From NCBI GenBank assembly GCA_050248995.1, contig JBFWRI010000025.1:1-25327 (forward strand): DNA of 25,327 nt. Direction: 5' to 3'. The DNA is from JBFWRI01 sp050248995 (GTDB lineage: Bacteria > Pseudomonadota > Alphaproteobacteria > JAIXQD01). Under the pieces are notes generated by a model that was not told where the DNA came from, searched no databases, and saw nothing but the letters and a program-made list of their open reading frames with translations. Of the stretch, positions 8,189-14,741 are shown piece after piece (the first letter of the stretch is position 1; each line of letters starts with the position of its first letter). A program made the translations under genes and the position numbers.

Positions 8189-9211
8189 ATGGTCAACGAG
8201 CCGAACACCACGCCTGAACTGAACCCGGTCCCGCAAAGCACCGAGACAACGACGCTGGGCGGCAGTCAGACAGCGGTTGAAAAGGCCAGTGCCTTCCTGT
8301 CGAATTTCGCCGCCAACAATACGGCGCTGGTGGGCGGCATCACGGGTGATAAAAGCACTATCTTCTATCCACCTGAACTGATCGGCGGTTGCGCGCCACA
8401 CGTCGCCGGGCAGGAAGATGAAATGGCGTGGCAGGCCGGCGCCGAGTCGGCCGACAGCGAGCGCGTGCATTACACATGGAGCGTGCACAATAATACCCTG
8501 TGGTATCTGGCGGTGCGCAGTGGCGATATGGCCTCGGCCGTCAACAGCTGGTGCCCGTTCGCGGCGCTGCTGCCCGGCATGCCGCAGGCGCAGGCCGGCC
8601 CCATCGTTTATGTGCATCAGGATGACGAAGCGGCGATGATGATGACCATCGCACCGAATATGCTGCAAATTCATCGCGGTGCGGCCATGGTTATTCAGGC
8701 CCGTGCCGAGCGCATGTCATCCGAACTGGGTGGCGCGCCGATTGTCGCCCTGCGCCCCGATTTCGTTGACCAGCTTGACCCCGTTGAATGGCGCTCGGCA
8801 TCCTTGATGGAAGATAAGGCGCGGCGTTTCCTGGCGACGGCAGCCGTGGCCACAGGTCTGCTGATCGGCATTGTCTCGTTTGTCGTATGGGTTCTGGCGT
8901 CGCTGGCGGTCATGGGCATTTCCCATAACGTCGATAATGCCAAAATGCAGGCATCGGCGTCGGCCCAGCAGTTGCTGACGCAGGCTACCAACCTGCGGGC
9001 CAGCGCGCTGCGCACGCAAGTGGCCAAATTCATCGAACTCAACGACAATCTGATCCAGATTGGCGGCTGGCTGCAGGAATACCGCATCGAAAAAGGTAAA
9101 GTAAAATGGTCGGCTGTTTTGCCGTCGGGTGTGACGGGTGAAAAAATTTCAGCGTTGGGCGGTGTGACAAAAGAAGTCAGCGACAATGGCGTGATTATCG
9201 AGGGGAAATAG
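8189..9211 (+). CDS. Bitopic pilus assembly protein, PilO2/GspL-like
   Basis: A 340-residue protein with a large N-terminal soluble region, one strong transmembrane segment (about residues 214-242), an Ala/Gln-rich probable coiled coil (about 250-285) and a short C-terminal domain. This matches inner-membrane linkers such as R64 PilO (PilO2) or GspL, whose cytoplasmic part contacts the ATPase and whose periplasmic part contacts the secretin-side proteins. Sequence identity to either family is not obvious to me, so the name rests on topology and gene order. Two cysteines (C68, C122) and a Trp-rich stretch lie in the cytoplasmic part. The start is well supported by GAGGA (8178-8182), 6 bases before the ATG. 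The stop is one base before the next ATG. Confidence 0.6.
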   Translation: MVNEPNTTPELNPVPQSTETTTLGGSQTAVEKASAFLSNFAANNTALVGGITGDKSTIFYPPELIGGCAPHVAGQEDEMAWQAGAESADSERVHYTWSVHNNTLWYLAVRSGDMASAVNSWCPFAALLPGMPQAQAGPIVYVHQDDEAAMMMTIAPNMLQIHRGAAMVIQARAERMSSELGGAPIVALRPDFVDQLDPVEWRSASLMEDKARRFLATAAVATGLLIGIVSFVVWVLASLAVMGISHNVDNAKMQASASAQQLLTQATNLRASALRTQVAKFIELNDNLIQIGGWLQEYRIEKGKVKWSAVLPSGVTGEKISALGGVTKEVSDNGVIIEGK

Positions 9212-9212
9212 C

Positions 9213-9719
9213 ATGGTAGCGTTGGTTCCTCATCTGAAAATGAGCGTTATGACACGGGCTGTGCAGGCCTTCGATAAGGCAAGCGCCGTGATTGTGGCCA
9301 TCGTCTGGGGCGGTGCCGTTGTTTTGATGTTTCTGGGATACCTTGGCGTGCACAGCGCTATCGGTGCCCGCGAACAGCTGGCGGCGGCTGAAGCCAGCAC
9401 GCCGGGTACGCCGGTCATTTCACTGGACCGTCTGGATGCTCCTTCCGTCGCGATTCTGGTGGATAAGCTGCAGAAACGGTATGGCAGTGTGCTGACGATA
9501 AAATCTGACAAAGGGTCCAACAAGATTACGATCATGGCCAAGGATGCCAGCGCGTTCAGCAGTTGGCTGACGGCCGTCACTTATCTGGATATCATCCGTC
9601 CGGATGTTTCATGGACCATCGAAGACATGTGTATCGGTGCCAAGTGCAAGGACGGTATCATGACCGGTACCTTCTCGGCCCAGACCACCAAGTTCCAGCT
9701 GCCGCAGCCTGTTGACTAG
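9213..9719 (+). CDS. Small bitopic pilus assembly protein, PilO/GspM-like
   Basis: A 168-residue protein. A short positively charged N-terminus precedes one transmembrane segment (about residues 26-45, IVAIVWGGAVVLMFLGYLG). A short helical linker (GAREQLAAAEAS) and a small alpha/beta domain (about 70-165) follow. The layout is that of GspM or PilO, the periplasmic clamp proteins of type II secretion and pili. Two cysteines close together (MCIGAKCKDG) may form a disulfide. The start could also be an ATG at 9240 or 9249, since 9213 lacks a clear ribosome binding site but is coupled to the preceding stop. It is the last gene of the tightly packed machinery block 2131-9719; the pilin genes start a new unit after 177 bases. 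Confidence 0.55.
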   Translation: MVALVPHLKMSVMTRAVQAFDKASAVIVAIVWGGAVVLMFLGYLGVHSAIGAREQLAAAEASTPGTPVISLDRLDAPSVAILVDKLQKRYGSVLTIKSDKGSNKITIMAKDASAFSSWLTAVTYLDIIRPDVSWTIEDMCIGAKCKDGIMTGTFSAQTTKFQLPQPVD

Positions 9720-9842
9720 GAACGACTTTTCCCGCCCAAAAAAGTGAACAATCGATTAAGCCCGGAACATAAGTATCGGTTTATTAAGCTTTGAATGGTA
9801 GGATTCTTGCTAGTTTCACCTTGTGGCGACAGTAAACGCCGC

Positions 9843-9870
9843 TTGGCAGTCTGGGGCAAACTGTTAATAT
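9843..9870 (+). promoter_or_regulatory. Predicted promoter of the major pilin-like gene
   Basis: TTGGCA (9843-9848), a 16-base spacer and TAATAT (9865-9870) make a near-consensus promoter. A start near 9877 would leave a leader of about 20 bases. The rest of the 177-base gap (9720-9842) is AT-rich with no clear terminator or ORF. Confidence 0.65.
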
Positions 9871-9887
9871 AGCCCAAGTGAATCACT

Positions 9888-9893
9888 GGAGGA
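9888..9893 (+). promoter_or_regulatory. Very strong ribosome binding site of the first pilin-like gene
   Basis: GGAGGA lies 3 bases before the ATG at 9897. It is the best Shine-Dalgarno match in the pilus region and contrasts with the weak sites before the next two pilin-like genes, suggesting this product is made in the largest amount. Confidence 0.75.
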
Positions 9894-9896
9894 TTT

Positions 9897-10574
9897 ATGA
9901 CTAATAATAACACCTCGCGCCTGGCCGCCACCGCCGGTATTGCGATCGGCCCCATTCTTTTCGTTGTGGCCATTCTTGCCGTGCTCGTTGGCGCCATTGC
10001 TGCAGGCAGCGGCGGGTTCACCGGTTCGGCGACGACCGAGTCTGTTCGTGTACGTGCGTCGGTTCTGATCCAGCAAGCGAACAACATCAAAACGGCAACC
10101 GACCGTGTTATCGTTAACGGTACCGGCCCGACAGCCATCATCGTTGCTGAATCCCCGGCAACGCCAACATCATCGTCGGCTATCTACACCACAGCAGGCG
10201 GCGGTATCACACCGCAAAATCCGCCTGCCGGTTCGGTGCCGACAGGTTCAACGTGGCGCTTCGTGCTTGATGCAGATCTTCCCGGCATTGGCGCCGCTGA
10301 TGGCGATTTCATCGCTGTCATCCAGGTAACGGAACAAACCTGCGAAGCGCTGAACAACATTATCTTTGGCACTGGCGTGCTGTCGAGCATCCCGTCACTG
10401 GGTACAACTCCTGATGTGACGATTGCCGCTGCGGCAGCAGGCGATAACGTAACCCCGGCGGGTAACGCGTTCGACCAGGGTGGTTCGCCGGATACAGAAT
10501 ATGACGGTCGTATCAACGCCTGTGTGGCCGACGGTACCGATTACTACTTCTACCAGCTGCTGTCAGCCGGCTAG
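9897..10574 (+). CDS. Pilin-like protein 1, probable major subunit (GIAIGP type)
   Basis: A 225-residue protein. A 14-residue N-terminal leader ends in Gly14 and is followed by a hydrophobic helix, IAIGPILFVVAILAVL (15-30), continuing through GAIAAG. Aligned with type IV prepilins, Gly14 is the -1 cleavage glycine and the mature chain begins IAIGP. That puts Pro where the near-universal Glu5 sits. The rest of the helix matches the pilin pattern well. The globular part is Thr/Ser/Gly/Ala rich and ends with two cysteines (C149 in EQTCEALNN and C209 in INACVADG) plus an aromatic tail (YYFYQLL). A Cys-bounded C-terminal loop and an alanine-leucine block after the first Cys are typical of type IVb pilins. 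Strong promoter, strong ribosome binding site and first position suggest the major subunit. The pilin role is inference from pattern and locus. Confidence 0.7.
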   Translation: MTNNNTSRLAATAGIAIGPILFVVAILAVLVGAIAAGSGGFTGSATTESVRVRASVLIQQANNIKTATDRVIVNGTGPTAIIVAESPATPTSSSAIYTTAGGGITPQNPPAGSVPTGSTWRFVLDADLPGIGAADGDFIAVIQVTEQTCEALNNIIFGTGVLSSIPSLGTTPDVTIAAAAAGDNVTPAGNAFDQGGSPDTEYDGRINACVADGTDYYFYQLLSAG

Positions 10575-10587
10575 ACGAAAGTCTGCC
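10569..10587 (+). other. Hairpin with GAAA tetraloop between pilin-like genes 1 and 2
   Basis: GGC (10569-10571), a bulged T, AGAC (10573-10576), loop GAAA, GTCT (10581-10584) and GCC (10585-10587) form a 7-bp stem capped by a GNRA tetraloop. It spans the stop codon of the first pilin-like gene and ends 4 bases before the next ATG. No T tract follows, so it is not a classic terminator. It could stabilise the major subunit mRNA or reduce expression of the minor genes. Confidence 0.5.
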
Positions 10588-10591
10588 GTTC

Positions 10592-11155
10592 ATGACCAGC
10601 TATGAACAAAAATGGGCCCAGCGCGGTATCGCGATTGGGCCCATTCTTTTTATCATCGCCATCATGGCTGTTATCGCCAGCGTGATGGCCGCTGGCATGG
10701 GCTCGTTCAGTTCTAACGCCAGCGTCGACCGTATCCGCGCCGATATCCGCGGGCAGGCCAACCTGATCCGTTCGAAGATCCAGGAATGTTATATGGTCAC
10801 CATGGGCGCGGAAAGTTTTGGCTATCCGACCGGTTCAAGCGGTGTCGATATCAGCGATGTTGAATGCCCGGGTGACCCGACGGGACGCAAGAACTTGTGG
10901 ACCGGTGCGCGTCCGTCATCGCTGCCGCCGCCAGTGCCGGGTTTCAATGAATGGGTGTATTATAATTACGCGGGTGGGCGCTGCATCATGGCCACGCCAA
11001 CAGCAGGCGCAAGCACCGATGCCTCGACCAAGGAAGGCATCAACGTTGTGGCCGCGCTGTTCAACGCCAACGAGGTGCACGTCGATACGGGCGGCGACTG
11101 GTCGCTGTCGATCTGGCTGACGCCGCACGACAGTCCCGGCAAATGCGGAGAGTAG
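10592..11155 (+). CDS. Pilin-like protein 2, probable minor subunit (GIAIGP type)
   Basis: A 187-residue protein with a 12-residue leader ending RG, then IAIGPILFIIAIMAVI (13-28). This is the same N-terminal block as its neighbours, with Pro in place of Glu5. Four cysteines (C66, C92, C131, C185) align one for one with those of the following protein (C64, C211, C257, C312). The two also share the segments NLWTG(A/V)RP, a GF-x-EW motif and an xxIW-x-(T/R) strand before the last Cys, so they are paralogues from a local duplication. Two disulfides are likely. The upstream ribosome binding site is poor, the gap to gene 1 is 17 bases and a hairpin fills it, so lower expression is expected. It may initiate or cap the pilus. 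The function is inferred from locus and pattern. Confidence 0.65.
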   Translation: MTSYEQKWAQRGIAIGPILFIIAIMAVIASVMAAGMGSFSSNASVDRIRADIRGQANLIRSKIQECYMVTMGAESFGYPTGSSGVDISDVECPGDPTGRKNLWTGARPSSLPPPVPGFNEWVYYNYAGGRCIMATPTAGASTDASTKEGINVVAALFNANEVHVDTGGDWSLSIWLTPHDSPGKCGE

Positions 11156-11157
11156 GC

Positions 11158-12096
11158 GTGGTGAGCAGATTCAGGCGGCATAGCGGCATCGCGATCGGTC
11201 CTATCCTTATGGTATTGGCGCTGATTGCCGTCATCATGACCGCACTTAGCATCGGCACCGGTGATTTGTCAGGGGCTATCAGCCAGGACCGCATTTCAAA
11301 CGACCTGCGCGCCCAGATTGATATGGTTAAGGCCAAGATCGGCGAATGCGTCTATATGACCCGACGCGACCCGCCACACGCATGGGCGCGCGGCCTGTAT
11401 TTCAGCAGCGGCAATCAGGCTATCTATGACGGCAATATCTATACAGCCGACAGCAGCGGTACCGCGGGCACCAGTGACCCTTTGACGTCGATTCCGCCGA
11501 CGCATACCTCGGGCAGTGAATCCGATGGCAATATCAGTTGGACGTATGTCGAGCCGTTTGAACAGCTGGCATACCCGCCGGATGACGGCATGGTGGGCGA
11601 ATGGGAAACCAGCACCGCTTATGGTCTGGGTGATATTGTTGTCAATGGTTCCAATACCTATCGTGCTGCCACCGCCGGCACGTCGGGGTCAACGGCGCCC
11701 GTGCACACATCAGGCACTGTGTCGGATGGTGCGGTGGACTGGGAATATATGTCCGATATGCCGGGCACACCGGTCGCCGACCTGAAATGCCCGCGCGATC
11801 CCAGCGGTCAACAAAACCTGTGGACAGGCGTGCGCCCCGCCAACCTGCCGGCGCCGCCGAATGGCTTTACCGAATGGATGTACCGCGACCATGGCAACCC
11901 GGAACTTGTAAGCCCGGGCGGTACCTGCATCTATATCCAGCCGCGCACCAACCAGGCTGCCGACCCGGCGCTGCGGCGCGGTATCACAACGGCCATCGAT
12001 CGCCTGTCATCTACCGAATACACCTATGATCCCGGCAGCACGAACCAGCGTTTGATCATCTGGATCCGCCGCCCGGCCACCGGCACCGACTGCTGA
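11158..12096 (+). CDS. Pilin-like protein 3 with inserted tandem adhesin-like modules (GIAIGP type)
   Basis: A 312-residue protein. The leader ends SG, followed by IAIGPILMVLALIAVI (11-26), with the same Glu5-to-Pro change. The C-terminal third (about 205-312) is homologous to pilin-like protein 2, with matched cysteines. Between C64 and C211 it carries about 120 extra residues with two copies of a module ending in P-x-HTSG-x-x-SDG-x-(I/V)-x-W-x-Y (about residues 85-130 and 158-197). Such W/Y/G-rich modules recall carbohydrate-binding or tail-fibre repeats, so this may be the tip adhesin. I chose the GTG at 11158 because GGAG (11147-11150) is 7 bases upstream and the previous stop is at 11153-11155. 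An in-frame ATG at 11143 would overlap that gene. The stop overlaps the peptidase ATG by one base. Confidence 0.65.
   Translation: MVSRFRRHSGIAIGPILMVLALIAVIMTALSIGTGDLSGAISQDRISNDLRAQIDMVKAKIGECVYMTRRDPPHAWARGLYFSSGNQAIYDGNIYTADSSGTAGTSDPLTSIPPTHTSGSESDGNISWTYVEPFEQLAYPPDDGMVGEWETSTAYGLGDIVVNGSNTYRAATAGTSGSTAPVHTSGTVSDGAVDWEYMSDMPGTPVADLKCPRDPSGQQNLWTGVRPANLPAPPNGFTEWMYRDHGNPELVSPGGTCIYIQPRTNQAADPALRRGITTAIDRLSSTEYTYDPGSTNQRLIIWIRRPATGTDC
11410..11748 (+). repeat. Two diverged protein modules inside pilin-like protein 3
   Basis: Copy 1 (about 11410-11547) and copy 2 (about 11629-11748) encode related segments. Each has a short Y/D/G-rich strand, then TAGTS, then HTSG, SDG and W-x-Y. They are absent from the paralogous pilin-like protein 2, so they arose by insertion and duplication. 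Boundaries are approximate because the copies differ in length. Confidence 0.6.
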
Positions 12097-12581
12097 TGCC
12101 ATTCCTGTTCCTGCCTTTTGATGTTCCTGTATGGATCGGCGCGTTGTCGCTGCTGGCCTTGGCGGGCACAGCGCTATACGACGCCCGCACAGGGCTTGTG
12201 CCACCCGTGCCGTTGGCCGTGGCCACGCTGCTGCTGATGTTTGGCCTTATCAGTGTCGATGCGGCCCGTGCGTTCACCGCGCCGCTGTATGCGGTACTGT
12301 TCTATGCGGGTGTGTGGGCCGTGAACGAAGCGCACTACCGCATCACGGGCCGCGATGCACTGGGGCTGGGTGACGCGCATTGGAGCCTTGTGGCGGTCAT
12401 GGCCTATGGGCCGCTGCCGGTGTTGATGGCATGGGGCGCGGGGGCGTGGCTGGCTATCTTCTGGCTGGGCGGGCTGAAACTTCTGAAGCGCCCAGCGGGG
12501 CACGTTTACTTTGTGCCGTTCCTGTTCGCAGGGCTGATGCTGGTGCTTATGCTTTTGCCGGTACTGGCGACAGCTGTTTAA
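12096..12581 (+). CDS. Minimal A24-family prepilin peptidase (TadV/CpaA-like)
   Basis: A 161-residue polytopic protein with five or six hydrophobic segments. It carries both aspartates of A24 aspartic peptidases: the first in YDARTGLVPP (D-x-R-x-x-x-(I/V)-P pattern, Asp at about residue 29) and the second in the GxGD motif GLGDAHW (about residue 92). It lacks the N-terminal methyltransferase region and zinc cysteines of PilD, so it belongs to the short TadV/CpaA/FlaK-sized group. It would cut the leader of the three pilin-like proteins at Gly-Ile, but would not N-methylate them unless another enzyme does so. It begins inside the stop of pilin-like gene 3. Its 3' end overlaps the convergent secF gene by 35 bases. 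Confidence 0.85.
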   Translation: MPFLFLPFDVPVWIGALSLLALAGTALYDARTGLVPPVPLAVATLLLMFGLISVDAARAFTAPLYAVLFYAGVWAVNEAHYRITGRDALGLGDAHWSLVAVMAYGPLPVLMAWGAGAWLAIFWLGGLKLLKRPAGHVYFVPFLFAGLMLVLMLLPVLATAV

Positions 12582-13461
12582 GCGGCTTCATATACAGCAA
12601 TAGGGCGGCGGCCACATAGATTGACGAAAACGTGCCGATAACGATGCCGAACGTCAGCGCCAGCGAGAAATTCAGCAGTGATGGGCCGCCGAACAGCACC
12701 AGCGGCAGCAGCGCCAGCAAAGTCGTGCCGGCTGTCATGATGGTGCGCGCCAGCGTCTGGTTGACGGCGTCATTGATAACCTGCTTCAGGTCGTGGCTTT
12801 TGTTGCGGCGCAGGTTCTCGCGGATGCGGTCGAACACCACCACAGTATCGTTGATGGAATAACCCGCCAGCGTCAGGATGGCTGCCACTGCCGTCAGGTT
12901 GAAATCCAGCTGCAGGATCGAAAACAGGCCCATGGTCACAAAAGCATCATGGAAGGTTGCGAACAGTGCGGCCAGACCGAATTGCCATTCAAAGCGCACG
13001 GTGACGTAAATGCCGATCATCAGCATGGCGATGATCGTGGCAAAGATACCGGCATTGAATAGCTCGTCGCCCACGCGGGGGCCCACTACTTCAACGCGGC
13101 GGTACTCATAACTGTCACCCAGCGTATTGCGCACCAGCGTGGTGGCGGCTGTCTGGGCTTCTTCGCCGCCGGGCTGGCGCTGCAGGCGGATCAGTACGTT
13201 GTCGGGCGCACCGAACTGCTGGATTTCGATATCGCCAAGTTTCAACGCTTCCATCTGCTGCCGCAGGGCGGCCGTATCAACGGCTTGCGGTGCCTTCACT
13301 TCCAGCACGATGCCGCCCTTGAAATCGATGCCAAGGTTCAGGCCCACTGTGGCCAGCGATACGATGGTGACGATGAACAGCAGGCCGGTCACGATAAACG
13401 CCGGCCAGCGCTGGGAGACAAAGTCGATATGGGTGGCTTCTTTGATGAACTGAATAGGCAT
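12547..13461 (-). CDS. secF: Protein translocase subunit SecF
   Basis: A 304-residue inner-membrane protein with six hydrophobic segments. It carries the SecD/SecF family block GIDFKGG after the first transmembrane segment and the diagnostic GYSINDTVVVFDRIREN block in the fourth. SecF works with SecD to use the proton gradient for late steps of protein export through SecYEG. Normally secD lies directly before secF; here the upstream gene is hemA (31 bases apart) and no secD is present in the window. The ribosome binding site before the ATG at 13461 is weak, so translation may depend on the hemA transcript. The length and motifs are complete, so this is not a remnant. The 3' end overlaps the peptidase gene on the other strand. 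Confidence 0.96.
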   Translation of the reverse strand: MPIQFIKEATHIDFVSQRWPAFIVTGLLFIVTIVSLATVGLNLGIDFKGGIVLEVKAPQAVDTAALRQQMEALKLGDIEIQQFGAPDNVLIRLQRQPGGEEAQTAATTLVRNTLGDSYEYRRVEVVGPRVGDELFNAGIFATIIAMLMIGIYVTVRFEWQFGLAALFATFHDAFVTMGLFSILQLDFNLTAVAAILTLAGYSINDTVVVFDRIRENLRRNKSHDLKQVINDAVNQTLARTIMTAGTTLLALLPLVLFGGPSLLNFSLALTFGIVIGTFSSIYVAAALLLYMKPLKQLSPVPAKA

Positions 13462-13492
13462 GCAGGGTTTTTAGCGGGTTTTCGGTATTTAC

Positions 13493-14704
13493 TCAAGCTG
13501 CTTTCAGCAGCTTTGCGCGCTTGAACACCATCACCAGTGCATCCACCAGCGCGTCGATGTGCGCGTCGGTATGTTGCGGTGTGACGGTAAAGCGCAGACG
13601 CTCGTCACCCTTCGGCACCGTCGGGTAATTGATGGGTTGCACATAAATCTGATGTTCGTTCAGCAGCCAGTCGGAAATTGCCTTGCAGTGGCGGGCGTCG
13701 CCCACATGCAGTGGCACGATGTGGCTGGTGGCTTCGATCAGCGGCAGGTTCTTTTCGCGCAGTTTTGCCCGCAGCTTGTCGGCGTTGGCGTGCAGCTGTT
13801 CACGCAGCTCGCCGTGCTGGCGCACATAATCGATACTGGTCACCGCTGCCGCCGCAATCGCCGGGGGCAGGGATGTCGTGAAAATGAAATCGGGCGCATA
13901 GCTGCGCACACAATCCACCAGCGCTGCTGTACCGGCGATATAGCCGCCGATGCAGCCGAACGCCTTGGCCAGCGTGGCCTCGATGATGTCGATATCGCCG
14001 GCAAGGCCCAGTTTTTCGGCAACGCCGGCACCGGTTACGCCGTACATGCCCACGGCGTGCACTTCATCAAGGTAAACAAGCGCGTTGTACTGGCGGGCCA
14101 GCGTGACAATATCGGCCAGCGGCGCGAAATCAGCATCCATCGAATACACGGATTCGCAGGCGATGATCTTCGGCTGCGTCGTGGGCAGGGCGGCCAGCAG
14201 CTCTTTCAGGTGCGCCATGTCGTTGTGGCGGAAAATGTATTTCGGCGCGCCGCTGGCTTGAATGCCGCGGATCATCGATGCGTGGTTTTTCTGGTCGGAG
14301 AAAATGGCACAGTCCGGCAGCAGCTTCGGCAGAGTGGACAGCGTGGCCATGTTCGACGCATAGCCGCTGGTAAACGCCAGCGCCGCTTCCTTGCCGTGCA
14401 TGTCGGCCAGCGTCTTTTCCAGCTGGATGTGCGCGATATGCGTGCCGCCGATGTTGCGGGTGCCGCCGGCGCCCGTGCCGTACTTGCTGGCCGCCTGGCT
14501 TAGCGCGCCCTTGATGGCCGGATGCTGTGACATACCCAAATAATCATTGGCGCACCACAGCGTAACAGGTACGGCAGAGCCGTCCGCCTTAAGCCATCTC
14601 GCCTGCGGATGCCAGCCGGGAACGCGCTCAAGCGTGACAAATTCGCGGTAGCGGCCTTCATCTTTCAGGCGGCGCAGGGCCTTATTCAAAAACTCAGCAT
14701 ACAT
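13493..14704 (-). CDS. hemA: 5-aminolevulinate synthase (C4 haem pathway)
   Basis: A 403-residue PLP enzyme that joins glycine and succinyl-CoA to make 5-aminolevulinate, the first haem precursor in alphaproteobacteria. Visible features are YGTGAGGTRNIGGT (75-88), the SDQKNHASMI block (136-145), the ALAS-specific YLDEVHAVGMYG (211-222) and the PLP lysine in ATLAKAFG (K247). The DEVHAVGMYG motif favours ALAS over the related KBL and BioF enzymes. No Cys-Pro haem-regulatory motif is seen near the N-terminus. The short spacing to secF suggests co-transcription. The start at 14704 lies just after a promoter-like element that would leave a leader of only a few bases. The glyA product, which makes glycine, is encoded 7 kb away but is not linked. 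Confidence 0.95.
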   Translation of the reverse strand: MYAEFLNKALRRLKDEGRYREFVTLERVPGWHPQARWLKADGSAVPVTLWCANDYLGMSQHPAIKGALSQAASKYGTGAGGTRNIGGTHIAHIQLEKTLADMHGKEAALAFTSGYASNMATLSTLPKLLPDCAIFSDQKNHASMIRGIQASGAPKYIFRHNDMAHLKELLAALPTTQPKIIACESVYSMDADFAPLADIVTLARQYNALVYLDEVHAVGMYGVTGAGVAEKLGLAGDIDIIEATLAKAFGCIGGYIAGTAALVDCVRSYAPDFIFTTSLPPAIAAAAVTSIDYVRQHGELREQLHANADKLRAKLREKNLPLIEATSHIVPLHVGDARHCKAISDWLLNEHQIYVQPINYPTVPKGDERLRFTVTPQHTDAHIDALVDALVMVFKRAKLLKAA

Positions 14705-14713
14705 AATGGTGTT

Positions 14714-14741
14714 AAATTATCAGGGATAGGAAAGATGCCAA
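14714..14741 (-). promoter_or_regulatory. Predicted hemA promoter
   Basis: On the minus strand, TTGGCA (plus-strand 14736-14741), a 16-base spacer and TAATTT (plus-strand 14714-14719) precede the hemA ATG by 9 bases. The mRNA leader would be only about 3-5 bases. The -35 box overlaps the first codons of the divergent binding-protein gene. Confidence 0.5.

Noticed and set aside
9897..12581. Assignment of the pilin cluster to a Tad/Flp pilus
   Set aside because: The A24 peptidase is short as in Tad systems, but the subunits are 187-312 residues with C-terminal cysteines (Flp pilins are much shorter), and there are no TadA/B/C, RcpC or TadZ genes. The secretin is the PilN/BfpB lipoprotein type.
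13559..14503. 314-codon plus-strand open frame opposite hemA
   Set aside because: hemA is unmistakable on the other strand. The predicted protein is His/Arg/Gln-rich shadow sequence.
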